A DNA stretch of 36,774 bases from VXNE01 sp964518405. Its GTDB lineage: Bacteria > Pseudomonadota > Gammaproteobacteria > Pseudomonadales > Azotimanducaceae. The DNA lies in assembly GCA_964518405.1 (NCBI GenBank), contig CAZFGB010000028.1, positions 1-36,774 of the forward strand, written 5' to 3'. Positions within the stretch are counted from its first letter, which is position 1, and each line of letters starts with the position of its first letter. The notes below the pieces were generated by a model, which was not told the DNA's origin, ran no database searches, and saw nothing but the letters and a program-made list of their open reading frames with translations. This document shows, in pieces, positions 1 to 8,296 of the stretch. The position numbers were made by a program, and so were the translations under genes.

Positions 1-605
1 ATGAGATCGGTGAGGAAGCCGAAGAAGAAGCAGACGCCGACCAGCCCCAGGGTGGTGATGCCGGGCCAGCGCGCCTTGGCCTTGCGCATGGTCCAGGCCA
101 TGAACCAGCACTGCAGGGGAATGATCGACACGTACGCGCCCACGAGAAACACGAGAGGTTCGGCGATCATGTTGCCGTGCGGCAGCACCCAGCCGGGCAC
201 GAAATTGGCCCAGGAGCCGAAGTTGATCATGTGCGAGTTGTAGGTGTAGACGAGGCGGAAGTAGTTGGCTAGGGGGTCGACCCAGAGCGTGGTGATCCAG
301 GCCAGCACGAACAGCAGCGCGATGGTGATCCGGCCCTCCCGGCGGCACGTGCGGATGGCGTAGCCGATGACCCCGGCCGCCAGCAGCACGTTCGATATCT
401 GGAAGAAGACGGCGAGAAAGGCCGTGTATCCCGGCATGACGTCCGTGCCGGGATTCGAGGGGACGAATTCGTCGGAAAGTACCCATCCGCCGAAGATGTA
501 GACCTGCAGCGCCAGGAAGAACACGCCGATAGCGGCCCAGATGTAGATGGGTTCCGTGCGACCGCCCTCGATCGGTAGCGGTGCTGCGGGCGTCGTGGTG
601 GCCAT
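1..605 (-). CDS. AveC-like (spirocyclase AveC family) membrane protein, 5' part only
   Basis: The gene starts at an ATG (603-605) and runs off the left edge, so about 201 N-terminal residues are visible. A GGAG lies about 9 bases upstream of the start. The protein has a short polar N-terminus and then several hydrophobic segments, consistent with a multi-pass inner-membrane protein. Motifs such as WVDPLANY, TYNSHMINFGSW, PGWVLPHGN and EPLVF resemble those I recall from the AveC family. The founding member acts in avermectin spiroketal formation and dehydration; most bacterial homologues are uncharacterised. No polyketide genes are visible here, so a spirocyclase role is not supported by context. 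The nearest neighbour is an MFS transporter on the same strand, 213 bases upstream. The family call rests on recalled motifs and is moderate; that it is a membrane protein is clear. Confidence 0.6.
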   Translation of the reverse strand, partial: MATTTPAAPLPIEGGRTEPIYIWAAIGVFFLALQVYIFGGWVLSDEFVPSNPGTDVMPGYTAFLAVFFQISNVLLAAGVIGYAIRTCRREGRITIALLFVLAWITTLWVDPLANYFRLVYTYNSHMINFGSWANFVPGWVLPHGNMIAEPLVFLVGAYVSIIPLQCWFMAWTMRKAKARWPGITTLGLVGVCFFFGFLTDL

Positions 606-818
606 ATGTCGAACTCCGGTTCCGAATCGCCTCGCAACGAGTCTACCCACTGATGCCGAGTCCGATCAATCGGGCTCAGGGGGGCTTGCGCGGGTGTGAA
701 AGCTGGCACGCGCCTTCGGCTCCGACGGACTTCATGTCTAGCCGACAAAGCCCATTGAAGCCCATTGGGTTCGAGCGCGACGACCTGCCGGGCTTCGGCG
801 GCAAGCCGGGATGCCCGG

Positions 819-2057
819 TCACGACTCGCCCAGGCGAGGGTATCGGCCGAGCAACAACAGGCTCGCCGAGCCTGCCGCGATCAGCACCGCGCAATACTTG
901 AGGCCAAAGTCGTAGCCGGAGTGCTGGTCGAGAAAGTACCCGAAGGGCAGGGGCCCGATGGCTGCGGCGAGCACGGCGAGCGCGAAGGCGATGGCGAACA
1001 CCTTGCCGTAGGCCTCCAGGGGGAAGTAGCGGGAGCACAGGTAGGAGATGACGTCGTTCTCGGCGCCCGCGCTGGCGCCTACGAGGAACGTGGCGAGGAT
1101 CATGACGGGCGCGTATATGGGCGCGAAGAGGAACATCAGGCAGCCCGCGGCCGCCAGCGACATCGAGATGAAAGCCACGCCCGGCGCCCAGAGCAAGTCG
1201 TTCAGGAATCCGACCGTGAGGCGACCGCTGATGAGTCCAACCCCGAACGCGGTGAATATCGCCGACGCTTGGCTGATCGAAAAGCCCTTGCTCTCCAGCA
1301 TGGGGACGATGTTGGTGAGGACGGGGATCAGACCGAACACCATGGTCGCAATGGGAATCGATATGAGCCAGAGATACCTCGATCCGAGGACGTCGCGATA
1401 AGACGTGTCCGCCTGCGCGGTCCGGCCCGCGCCACCGGCCTGTCCAGGCTCGGAAACGGCTTCGCTCTCGCCCGGCGCGGCTTCTTTCTCGCGCAGCCAG
1501 AAATAGCTGAACAGACAGCAGGCGAGCGGCAGGGCGGCCAGATACAGGAAACCGTGCTGCCAGTCGCCGCCGTGGCTCGTCAACAGGAACGGGACCACCA
1601 TGGTGCAGATGCCCGACCCGCAGAGCACGATGGCGAGCGCTACCCCGCGCCTGCGCACGAACCACTCGCATACAACGTGTGTCCAGGTGACCTGCAGTGT
1701 GCCGCAGCCGACAAGCGGCATGAGGAAGTAGAACAGGTAGAGCGCGTTGCTTGTCAGAGGCGTCACCGACAGCAGCACAAACAAGCCAGCCAGGGCGCCC
1801 AGGGACACCATGGTCACCTTCCTGATGCCGAAGCGGCGATTGAGCGCGCCGGCGAGCTGCGCGCCGATCACGATCCCGATGAAGGTGAAGGTCAGGCAGC
1901 GCTGCAGGGCGCCCGCGGTGGTTCCGAGGGCCGCGCTGGCGTCGTTGACGATCGGACCAAAGCTGTACAGAGGTATGAAGCCCGCGGAGCAGACGATGCC
2001 CACGAAGCCCACCGCCAATATGCGCCAACCTAGCTGGAATTCGGATTGCCGCTCCAT
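819..2057 (-). CDS. MFS transporter (monocarboxylate/OFA-like)
   Basis: This 412-residue protein has about twelve hydrophobic segments in two halves, separated by a hydrophilic Glu/Ala/Gly-rich loop around residues 190-220, which is the normal size and layout for a major facilitator. Between helices 2 and 3 it has RRFGIRK, matching the family's basic loop motif. The second half has a comparable loop with SGRLTVGF. The start at 2057 was chosen over an in-frame ATG 18 codons upstream because a strong GGGAGGA (2061-2067) lies just before it and the extra residues are polar and unlike a transporter N-terminus. Substrate cannot be read from sequence; general similarity is to oxalate/formate and monocarboxylate antiporters. 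It is transcribed divergently from nadE. Confidence 0.85.
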   Translation of the reverse strand: MERQSEFQLGWRILAVGFVGIVCSAGFIPLYSFGPIVNDASAALGTTAGALQRCLTFTFIGIVIGAQLAGALNRRFGIRKVTMVSLGALAGLFVLLSVTPLTSNALYLFYFLMPLVGCGTLQVTWTHVVCEWFVRRRGVALAIVLCGSGICTMVVPFLLTSHGGDWQHGFLYLAALPLACCLFSYFWLREKEAAPGESEAVSEPGQAGGAGRTAQADTSYRDVLGSRYLWLISIPIATMVFGLIPVLTNIVPMLESKGFSISQASAIFTAFGVGLISGRLTVGFLNDLLWAPGVAFISMSLAAAGCLMFLFAPIYAPVMILATFLVGASAGAENDVISYLCSRYFPLEAYGKVFAIAFALAVLAAAIGPLPFGYFLDQHSGYDFGLKYCAVLIAAGSASLLLLGRYPRLGES

Positions 2058-2060
2058 GAG

Positions 2061-2067
2061 TCCTCCC
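2061..2067 (-). promoter_or_regulatory. Strong ribosome binding site of the MFS gene
   Basis: GGGAGGA on the minus strand, three bases before the ATG at 2057. It decides the start against the longer frame that begins at 2111. Confidence 0.6.
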
Positions 2068-2108
2068 GTGCGTGCGCCAGCGTGACGTTGCCTAGTTTTA
2101 CGCCACGG

Positions 2109-2128
2109 CAAACAGAAATACTAGTTTG
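2109..2128. promoter_or_regulatory. Possible operator, inverted repeat in the divergent MFS/nadE region
   Basis: CAAAC and GTTTG are separated by 10 bases inside the 154-base divergent intergenic region. The segment is noticeably AT-richer than its surroundings, as expected for a promoter or regulator site. Five-base arms can occur by chance and no regulator gene is adjacent, so this is only a candidate. Confidence 0.25.
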
Positions 2129-2199
2129 TCTCGGCAAGAGGTGGCTACGCGCATAGGCGCCTTTGGCGCACGCGCTCGGCGGCGAACCACCCTCCGGGC

Positions 2200-2205
2200 T
2201 ACAAT
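2200..2205 (+). promoter_or_regulatory. Candidate -10 element of nadE (possibly leaderless transcript)
   Basis: TACAAT lies six bases before the nadE ATG at 2212 and no Shine-Dalgarno sequence precedes that ATG. If this is the -10 box, transcription would start at or very near the start codon. No convincing -35 box is visible about 17 bases upstream. Confidence 0.3.
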
Positions 2206-2211
2206 CCCGGC

Positions 2212-4131
2212 ATGGACTATGCGCAGTTCGGTTTCGTTCGCGCGGCGGCGGCGGCGCCCCGGGTGCGGGTCGCCGATCCGGCGGCCAATGCGGCGGCGCT
2301 CCTCGATGCGTATCGGGAACTGGCCGCCGGCGGCGCGTCGCTGGTGGCAACGCCGGAACTGGGCGTCACCGGCTATAGCTGCGAAGACCTGTTCGGGGCG
2401 GAGGACCTGCTGGCGGCATCGCGGGCGGCGATCGCCCAAGTGGCCCGCGAGACGGGCGACGCGGCGCTCATCGTCGGCGCACCCTGGCGCCTCCCGGATG
2501 GCCGGCTTCTGAATGCCGGATTCGTGTGTGCCGGCGGGCGCGTGGTGGGCGCGGTGCCAAAGTCGGCGCTGCCGAATCACGAGGAGTACTACGAGAAACG
2601 CTGGTTCGCTTCGGGCAGGGACGTGACCGTCGCGGTGGACGACGATCTGCTGGGCCATTTCACGATGAGCGCGAGGCAGCTGTTCGATATCGGCGGCCCA
2701 CGTTTCGCCGTGGAGGTTTGCGAGGATCTCTGGTCGCCGGCGCCGCCGAGCGTGGGCCACGCCCTTGCCGGGGCGGACATCGTGGTCAATCTTTCGGCCA
2801 GCAACGAACTGGTGGCGAAGGCCGACTACCGGCGCGACCTGGTGCGGATGCAGAGCGCGCGGCTCGTCTGCGGTTATCTGTATGCGTCAAGCGGCCCCTG
2901 GGAGTCGACCAAGGATGTCGTATACGGTGGCCACCTGCTGGCTGCCGAGAATGGCTGGATGCTGGGCGAATCGGAGCGCTTTCGACTCGACGGCGGAAAC
3001 CTCGCGGTGGACTTCGACTGGCACAGGATGCGTCGCGAGCGCGGCCGCAACTCGACGTTTTCCGGCGCCCCCCGCGGCGACGCCTATCCGGTGATGAAAT
3101 CCGGTGCGCGGCGACGCCTCGAGGAGACGCTGCGACGCTACCCCAAACACCCGTTCGTGCCCGACGATGAACACGAATTCGATGCGCGGGCGAGAGACGT
3201 GCTCGCGATCCAGGCGACCGGCCTGGCGCGCCGGCTGCGCGCCGCGGGCAGCAATCACCCGGTCATCGGTCTCTCCGGCGGACTCGACTCCACGCTGGCG
3301 TTTCTCGTCAGCCTCGATGCGCTGGCGCTGAACGACCTCGGCGTGGATTCGCTGCATGCGATCACCATGCCGGGTCCCGGCACCACGGAACACACCAACG
3401 CATCGGCCAAACAACTGGCGGACGCCGCCGGGGCGGCCATTCGGGAAATATCCATCGAGGGAGCGGTCCGCTCCCACCTGGACGACATCGGTCACAACGG
3501 CGCATTTGACGTGACGTTCGAGAACGTCCAGGCCCGCGAGCGCACGCAGATTCTCTTCGACGTGGCGAATCAGACCGGCGGCATCGTTGTGGGCACCGGC
3601 GATCTCTCCGAACTCGCCCTCGGCTGGTGCACGTTCAACGCGGATCACATGGCGCACTACAACGTCAACGCCGGCGTGCCGAAAACCATGGTCGCCTATC
3701 TCGTCCGATGGTACGGGCGCCACCGCGCCCGGGCGCCGCTGGCGGCGGTGCTGGAGCGCGTGCTCGACACTCCCATCACGCCGGAACTCGTGCCTCCCGA
3801 GAGCGGTGACGTGGCGCAGAGAACAGAGTCGATCATCGGCCCCTACGAACTGCACGACTTCTTTCTCTATCACTACATCCGCACCGGCGCCGCCCCGGAC
3901 AAGATTCACGCCTTGGCGAACCTTGCGTTCGCTGAGGAGTATTCGGGCGAGGAGGTCAAGCGCTGGCTCAAGGTGTTCTTCCGCCGCTTCTTCAACGCCC
4001 AGTTCAAGCGCACGACGCTGCCGGCGGGACCCAAGGTCGGTACCGTCGCCCTGTCGCCGCGCGGCGATTGGCGAATGCCCGACGAGGCGGACGCGAATGC
4101 GGCGCTGGCTTCGCTGGAGCAATTGCGATGA
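2212..4131 (+). CDS. nadE: Glutamine-dependent NAD+ synthetase
   Basis: Final step of NAD biosynthesis: amidation of nicotinic acid adenine dinucleotide with ATP, using ammonia released from glutamine. The 639-residue protein has the two expected domains. Residues 1 to about 280 are a nitrilase-type glutaminase with the Glu-Lys-Cys triad at E49 (TPELG), K117 (VPKSALPN) and C170 (VEVCEDLW), spaced as in the Mycobacterium tuberculosis enzyme (E52, K121, C176). Residues from about 325 are the ATP-pyrophosphatase synthetase domain with the P-loop-like SGGLDS at 355-360 and GTGDLSELALGW further on. Length is normal for the long form. The stop overlaps the next gene's ATG (ATGA), so the two are translationally coupled. 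No Shine-Dalgarno precedes the ATG. Confidence 0.96.
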   Translation: MDYAQFGFVRAAAAAPRVRVADPAANAAALLDAYRELAAGGASLVATPELGVTGYSCEDLFGAEDLLAASRAAIAQVARETGDAALIVGAPWRLPDGRLLNAGFVCAGGRVVGAVPKSALPNHEEYYEKRWFASGRDVTVAVDDDLLGHFTMSARQLFDIGGPRFAVEVCEDLWSPAPPSVGHALAGADIVVNLSASNELVAKADYRRDLVRMQSARLVCGYLYASSGPWESTKDVVYGGHLLAAENGWMLGESERFRLDGGNLAVDFDWHRMRRERGRNSTFSGAPRGDAYPVMKSGARRRLEETLRRYPKHPFVPDDEHEFDARARDVLAIQATGLARRLRAAGSNHPVIGLSGGLDSTLAFLVSLDALALNDLGVDSLHAITMPGPGTTEHTNASAKQLADAAGAAIREISIEGAVRSHLDDIGHNGAFDVTFENVQARERTQILFDVANQTGGIVVGTGDLSELALGWCTFNADHMAHYNVNAGVPKTMVAYLVRWYGRHRARAPLAAVLERVLDTPITPELVPPESGDVAQRTESIIGPYELHDFFLYHYIRTGAAPDKIHALANLAFAEEYSGEEVKRWLKVFFRRFFNAQFKRTTLPAGPKVGTVALSPRGDWRMPDEADANAALASLEQLR

Positions 4132-5060
4132 TTCGAACCAGGGTTCGCCTGGGGTCGTTCCTTCTCTGCGCGTTCTCGGCGGTCGGGGCCGTTGCGCAGT
4201 CGGACGAGCCGTATTGCGGGGAGCGGGGCGTGTGGATCCAGACGCTCGGATCCGGCGGCGAGGAACTCAATGATGGACGCGGGGCGGCCAGCTACCTGGT
4301 CTGGCTCGGCACCCGCGCGTTGCTTCTCGTCGATCCCGGCCCCGGCAGTTCCCTGCGCTTCGACGAGGCGGGCGCCGACTTCCGCGATCTGGACGCCATC
4401 GTCTTTACCAATCTCCTGGCCCCGCGCACGGCGGATTTTCCAGGCTTCGTCGCAGGCTCCCGCAATGCCGACCGGGTTCGACCGCTGGCCGTTCTCGGCC
4501 CGGATGGCAGCGACGCCTATCCCTCGACCCGGGAGTTCGTCGAGCGCCTCATCGGCCCCGACGGGGCGTACTCGCATCTGGCCGGGTACCTGTCGTTCAG
4601 GAGCCCCGGCGGATACAAGATCAACGCCCGAAGCGTGCCCGCCACGGGACAGCGCCGATGGGCGGCATTCGGCACGAAAGACCTGACCCTGTCGTCGGTC
4701 CCGGTGCACCACGGAGACGTGCCGAGTCTCGCTTGGCGGGTCGAGATCGCGGGGCAGTCGGTCGTGTTTACCGGAAACTTCAGCAATCGCAACGACATCG
4801 TCGCGAGATTTGCCGAGGATGCGGACGCGTTGGTGACCCACCTCGCCATTCCGGAGTTCGCCCGCGGCGAAGTGCGGCAGCGTTTCGTGCGGCCGTCCCA
4901 GATCGGTCGCATCGCCCGCCGGGCGAACGTCCGCGCGGTGTTTCTCGGTCACCGGACGACCCGCACGCTGGGTCGCGAGAGCTCAAGCCGGGAGGCTCTC
5001 GCGGAACACTACGGCGGCCCCCTGGCATTCGCCAACGAGCTAGAATGCTGGGGTCTGTAG
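4128..5060 (+). CDS. Exported metallo-beta-lactamase-fold protein lacking the HxHxDH metal motif
   Basis: The 310-residue protein starts at the ATG overlapping the nadE stop. It opens with a signal peptide (basic MIRTRVR, hydrophobic core, likely cleavage after AVAQ near residue 24), so a periplasmic location is expected. The body resembles the MBL fold: LLVDPGPGSS (residues 66-75), then the strand LDAIVFTN where the motif THxHxDH should follow. Instead the protein reads TNLLAPRTADF (94-104): every metal ligand position is replaced (N95, L97, P99, R100), although the TADF that often follows the motif is kept. The later Asp ligand position is FTGN (N217). HHGD (194-197) and LGHR (H275) remain. 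It is therefore probably a non-hydrolytic MBL relative. The strict overlap with nadE suggests co-expression, not necessarily a shared pathway. Confidence 0.75.
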   Translation: MIRTRVRLGSFLLCAFSAVGAVAQSDEPYCGERGVWIQTLGSGGEELNDGRGAASYLVWLGTRALLLVDPGPGSSLRFDEAGADFRDLDAIVFTNLLAPRTADFPGFVAGSRNADRVRPLAVLGPDGSDAYPSTREFVERLIGPDGAYSHLAGYLSFRSPGGYKINARSVPATGQRRWAAFGTKDLTLSSVPVHHGDVPSLAWRVEIAGQSVVFTGNFSNRNDIVARFAEDADALVTHLAIPEFARGEVRQRFVRPSQIGRIARRANVRAVFLGHRTTRTLGRESSSREALAEHYGGPLAFANELECWGL

Positions 5061-5074
5061 CAACGGAGCAAGGC

Positions 5075-5197
5075 ATGGGGAAAGGAGACATCCGCACGCG
5101 GCGCGGCAAGATCAACCGCGGCACGTACGGCGTGAGCCGGCCGAAAAAGGAAAAGAAGGACAAGAACCGGGCGCGCGCCCGAAGCCGCGGCGCGTGA
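5075..5197 (+). CDS. 30S ribosomal protein bTHX family (40 aa)
   Basis: A 40-residue, very basic protein starting MGKGDIRTRRGKI and continuing RGTYGVSRPKK before a Lys/Arg-rich tail. The start is nearly the same as the Thermus bTHX (THX) peptide (MGKGDRRTRRGKI), which sits at the head of the 30S subunit and stabilises 16S rRNA. The tail beyond about residue 27 (KEKKDKNRARARSRGA) is longer than in the Thermus peptide. A GGAG lies nine bases before the ATG. The gene sits 14 bases after the MBL gene and 37 bases before the amidase gene, on the same strand. Small size makes it easy to miss in automatic annotation. Confidence 0.85.
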   Translation: MGKGDIRTRRGKINRGTYGVSRPKKEKKDKNRARARSRGA

Positions 5198-5234
5198 GCG
5201 ATAGGCCAAGCGTTTGAGATCGGCAACATGACGC

Positions 5235-6638
5235 ATGTCCGCGTCGAATAAGCTGTGTTTCCTGTCCGCCGTCGCGCAACGGCAACTGCTGGAGGCGGGA
5301 GAGGTCAGCGCCCTGGAGTTGCTGGACGCCCACATTGACCGGATCGAACGCTACGACGGTACTCTCAATGCTGTCGTCACGCGATGCTTCGACCAGGCGC
5401 GGCGGGAAGCGGCGACAAAAGCGTTGCGCGGGCCGCTCGCCGGATTGCCCGTCGCGCACAAGGACCTGGTTCCCACCCGAGGTCTTCGCACTACTTATGG
5501 CTCCGTGCTTCACGCGGACAACGTCCCGACCGCGGACGCGCTCATCGTGGCGCGCATCAAGGCCGCTGGCGCGATTACGCTCGGCAAGACCAACACGCCG
5601 GAGTTCGGGGCTGGATCACAGACTTTCAATCGCGTGTTCGGCGCGACGCACAATCCGTACGACGTCTCCCGCACCTGCGGCGGCAGCAGCGGCGGCGCGG
5701 CGGTCGCGCTAGCGGCGCGTTTCCTGCCCATCGCCGACGGCAGCGATACCGGCGGGTCGCTGCGCAATCCCGCCGCATTCTGCAATGTCGTCGGTTTCCG
5801 GCCATCGCCGGGCCGGGTTCCATCGGAGTCCACCCAGTGGAGCGACCTGTCGACGGCTGGTCCGATGGCCCGCAGCGTCGATGATGCCGCGCTGCTGTTT
5901 TCCGTGATCGCCGGTCCGCATGATCGCGCGGCAGGCGTATTGCCCGAGCCGGGCGAGATTTTTCGGCGCGTAACGCCGGCCGAACTCCGAGGCCTCAGGG
6001 TGGCTGTGACCGAGGACTTCGGAGGCTTGCCGGTCCAGACCGAGATACGACAGGTAATCCGCACGATCGCGGAGAAGCTGGAGGCGGCCGGTGCCCGGGT
6101 CATCGAAGCCTGTCCGGACCTCGCCGACGCGACCCGCATCTTCCACGTGCTTCGCGCAGCCCGCTTCCGCGCGCGGTTCGGGGGATTCGTAGATGAGCAG
6201 AAGGCCGAACTCAAGGACACGATCATCTGGAATACCGAAGCCGGAGAAGCCCTGACCTACGCGGATGAAGATTGGGCAAACCTTGCCCGCTCCGCTCTCG
6301 TCGCGCGCGTGGCGGAGTTTTTCCGGCAGGCGGATATCCTTCTCGGGCCGACGACGCAGGTACTGCCGTTCGACATCGAGACCGATTGGGTGCGTGAGAT
6401 CGAGGGGCGACCCATGCGTACCTACATCGAGTGGATGCAGAGTTGCAGTTGGATCACTGTCACCTGTTGTCCCGCCCTCTCGCTTCCAGGCGGGTTCGCT
6501 TCGGGTTTGCCCGTCGGCGTGCAACTGGTGGCGCCGCTGCGGCGGGACCGGTTCCTGTTGTCGGTCGCGAAGGCGGTGGAAGCGATCACCGGCTACGGGC
6601 GGATCGCGCCGGACCTGTCGTTTGAGGAAGAGACATGA
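5235..6638 (+). CDS. Amidase (amidase signature family)
   Basis: Serine hydrolase of the amidase signature family, hydrolysing a carboxamide to acid and ammonia. The 467-residue protein has the complete Ser-cisSer-Lys machinery: K76 (VAHKD), the GGSSGG glycine/serine loop (149-154, cis-Ser 151) and the nucleophile S175 in TGGSLRNPA. The region LPGGFASGLPVGVQLVAP near residues 415-435 is the usual C-terminal family block. Length is normal. Substrate is unknown: the same fold covers GatA, aryl-acylamidases and nylon hydrolases, and no gatB/gatC lies nearby, so it is not the tRNA amidotransferase. Its stop overlaps the ATG of the following dehydrogenase by four bases, so the two probably act together. 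Confidence 0.92.
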   Translation: MSASNKLCFLSAVAQRQLLEAGEVSALELLDAHIDRIERYDGTLNAVVTRCFDQARREAATKALRGPLAGLPVAHKDLVPTRGLRTTYGSVLHADNVPTADALIVARIKAAGAITLGKTNTPEFGAGSQTFNRVFGATHNPYDVSRTCGGSSGGAAVALAARFLPIADGSDTGGSLRNPAAFCNVVGFRPSPGRVPSESTQWSDLSTAGPMARSVDDAALLFSVIAGPHDRAAGVLPEPGEIFRRVTPAELRGLRVAVTEDFGGLPVQTEIRQVIRTIAEKLEAAGARVIEACPDLADATRIFHVLRAARFRARFGGFVDEQKAELKDTIIWNTEAGEALTYADEDWANLARSALVARVAEFFRQADILLGPTTQVLPFDIETDWVREIEGRPMRTYIEWMQSCSWITVTCCPALSLPGGFASGLPVGVQLVAPLRRDRFLLSVAKAVEAITGYGRIAPDLSFEEET

Positions 6639-7459
6639 CCGAATCCATCCTGCTTCTGCACCCGGGAGAGATGGGCGCATCCATCGGCGCCGCGCTGCGC
6701 GCCGGCGACCACGCGGTGCGTTGGGTATGCGAGTCCCGCAGCGACGCGACGCGGCAGCGCGCAGCGGCGGCCGATCTGATGCCGGCGGAAACCCTCGAAG
6801 AGGCTTTGGCCAATGCGGGAAGCGTGATATCCGTGTGTCCGCCGGACGCCGCGGTGGATGTCGCGCGGAGGGTGCGCGATGCCGGATTCAACGGCGTTTA
6901 CGTCGATGCGAACGCGGTCTCGCCCGCGACTTCCAAACGTCTCGCGGACATCGCGGGTGACGGCTTCGTCGATGGCGGGATCATCGGTCCGCCGGCATGG
7001 CGGCCCGGGGCGACGCGCCTGTACTTGTCCGGCGACGACGCTTCCCGGGTCGCATCCTGGTTCGAAGGATCCCTGGTGGACGCACGCGTCGTCGCATGCT
7101 CGGCATCGGCGCTCAAGATGTGCTACGCCGCCTACACCAAGGGGTCTTCGGCCGTGATACTCGCCATCCGGGCGCTGGCGGCATCGCAAGGGGTCGAGGA
7201 TGCATTGTTATCCGAATGGGACATCTCTCAACCCGGCCTCGCGGCCAGAAGCGATGCGTCCGCCCGGGGAACGAGCCGCAAGGCATGGCGCTTCGAAGGC
7301 GAGATGCGGGAAATCGCGTCCACCTTCGCCGATGCCGGGTTGCCGTCGGGCTTCCACGAAGCGGCTTCGGACATCTATCGTCGCATGCGCGGGTTGAAGA
7401 CCGCGGAAGACGCCGATATCCAACGCGTCATTGAGACGCTGCTGGCAGCTGGGAAGTGA
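6635..7459 (+). CDS. NAD(P)-dependent oxidoreductase, DUF1932 family
   Basis: A 274-residue protein with an N-terminal Rossmann fold of the 6-phosphogluconate/3-hydroxyisobutyrate dehydrogenase class (ILLLHPGEMGASIGAAL, residues 5-21) and an all-helical C-terminal half typical of DUF1932 proteins. YVDANAVSP (about 89-97) and DGGIIGPPAW (about 112-121) match substrate-pocket segments of the superfamily. KMCYAAYTKGSS (about 163-174) carries the conserved Lys expected as catalytic base. It overlaps the amidase gene by ATGA, which suggests consecutive or linked steps, for example reduction of a 2-oxo or imine compound and amide hydrolysis. Substrate cannot be named from sequence. Confidence 0.8.
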   Translation: MTESILLLHPGEMGASIGAALRAGDHAVRWVCESRSDATRQRAAAADLMPAETLEEALANAGSVISVCPPDAAVDVARRVRDAGFNGVYVDANAVSPATSKRLADIAGDGFVDGGIIGPPAWRPGATRLYLSGDDASRVASWFEGSLVDARVVACSASALKMCYAAYTKGSSAVILAIRALAASQGVEDALLSEWDISQPGLAARSDASARGTSRKAWRFEGEMREIASTFADAGLPSGFHEAASDIYRRMRGLKTAEDADIQRVIETLLAAGK

Positions 7460-7475
7460 TGACGGATCCTGGATT

Positions 7476-7519
7476 CGCCCTTTTGCGGGCGGTCGAGTCG
7501 CGATACGCCGGTTTTTTTT
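7476..7519 (+). terminator. Weak terminator-like hairpin region with T8 run
   Basis: Downstream of the amidase/dehydrogenase pair, CGCCC (7476-7480) can pair with GGGCG (7487-7491). GGCG within that arm could alternatively pair with CGCC (7506-7509). A run of eight T follows at 7512-7519. Neither stem is longer than five pairs, so termination here is a guess from position plus the T run. Confidence 0.3.
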
Positions 7520-7593
7520 AGTATGCTCGACTATACGGCGGTGTTGCGGCGTCAAGATGTGGCAACATAGCCCTACTTGCGACAGGAGGTCAC

Positions 7594-7935
7594 ATGAACT
7601 TGATTCGAATATTCGCTGCCCTGCTGGCAGTCGGGGTGCTTGTAGGTTGTGAGCAAAGCGGGTCTTCCGGAGAGTCCGACGCCGCGGCGGAAGAGCCCAT
7701 GGAAGCAATGGAAGAGGCAACCGAGGCTGCAGCGGAAGAAGCTGTAGAAGAAGCTGCGGCAGAAGAGCCCATGGAAGAGGGGGCCGACGATGCGGCGGAA
7801 GGCGAAGCGGCCGCTGAAGGCGACGACGCGGGTGAAACCGCCGACGACGCCATGGACGCCTCGGAGATGCCCGCCGACGCGGACGACACGATGCCCGCCA
7901 TGGAGGTGGAAGAGGCCGCGCCGGCCGACGGCTAG
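7594..7935 (+). CDS. Acidic low-complexity lipoprotein
   Basis: The 113-residue product begins with a short lipoprotein signal (MNLIRIFAALLAVGVLVGC) with the lipobox LVGC, so Cys19 should be lipidated. Everything after about residue 30 is Ala/Glu/Asp/Met-rich, with repeated motifs such as EEPME, EEATEAA and ADDA, no aromatic residues and no recognisable domain. It is probably disordered and strongly negatively charged. A near-perfect Shine-Dalgarno (AGGAGGT, 7584-7590) lies just before the ATG, which supports high expression. Similar Glu/Ala-rich small lipoproteins occur next to unrelated genes in many proteobacteria; function is unknown. A possible T-rich terminator lies upstream and a long non-coding stretch follows. 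Confidence 0.8.
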   Translation: MNLIRIFAALLAVGVLVGCEQSGSSGESDAAAEEPMEAMEEATEAAAEEAVEEAAAEEPMEEGADDAAEGEAAAEGDDAGETADDAMDASEMPADADDTMPAMEVEEAAPADG

Positions 7936-8296
7936 AGCCAAGATATCCGTCGCACGGGAAAGCCTGCGCCGTGTCTCAACTCCCGCTCAGGCCGCCTCGC
8001 GACGTTTATCAAGGGAAGGTGCCGTTGAGCAGAACTTCCCCCCGGGGGCCGTGGCTCGCTGCGGCCCTCGGCGAATCCCGGACGTTAGATCACGGGTTGA
8101 CCGGCGGTCCGCGGTTCCGCGCTCGATGCGCGGTCATCACCCGCGAGTCGTGCCGCCATGCCGACCAATAGCGCCCTGTCGGTCCGCATATGGACGACAG
8201 GGCGCCGTTGCATCCCGCCGGAGTCCTCCCCATCAGGCTTGGCGGCGAATGGTCGCGCGCTCCCAATGTTGAACCAGCTTGCTCTGACGCTCGACA

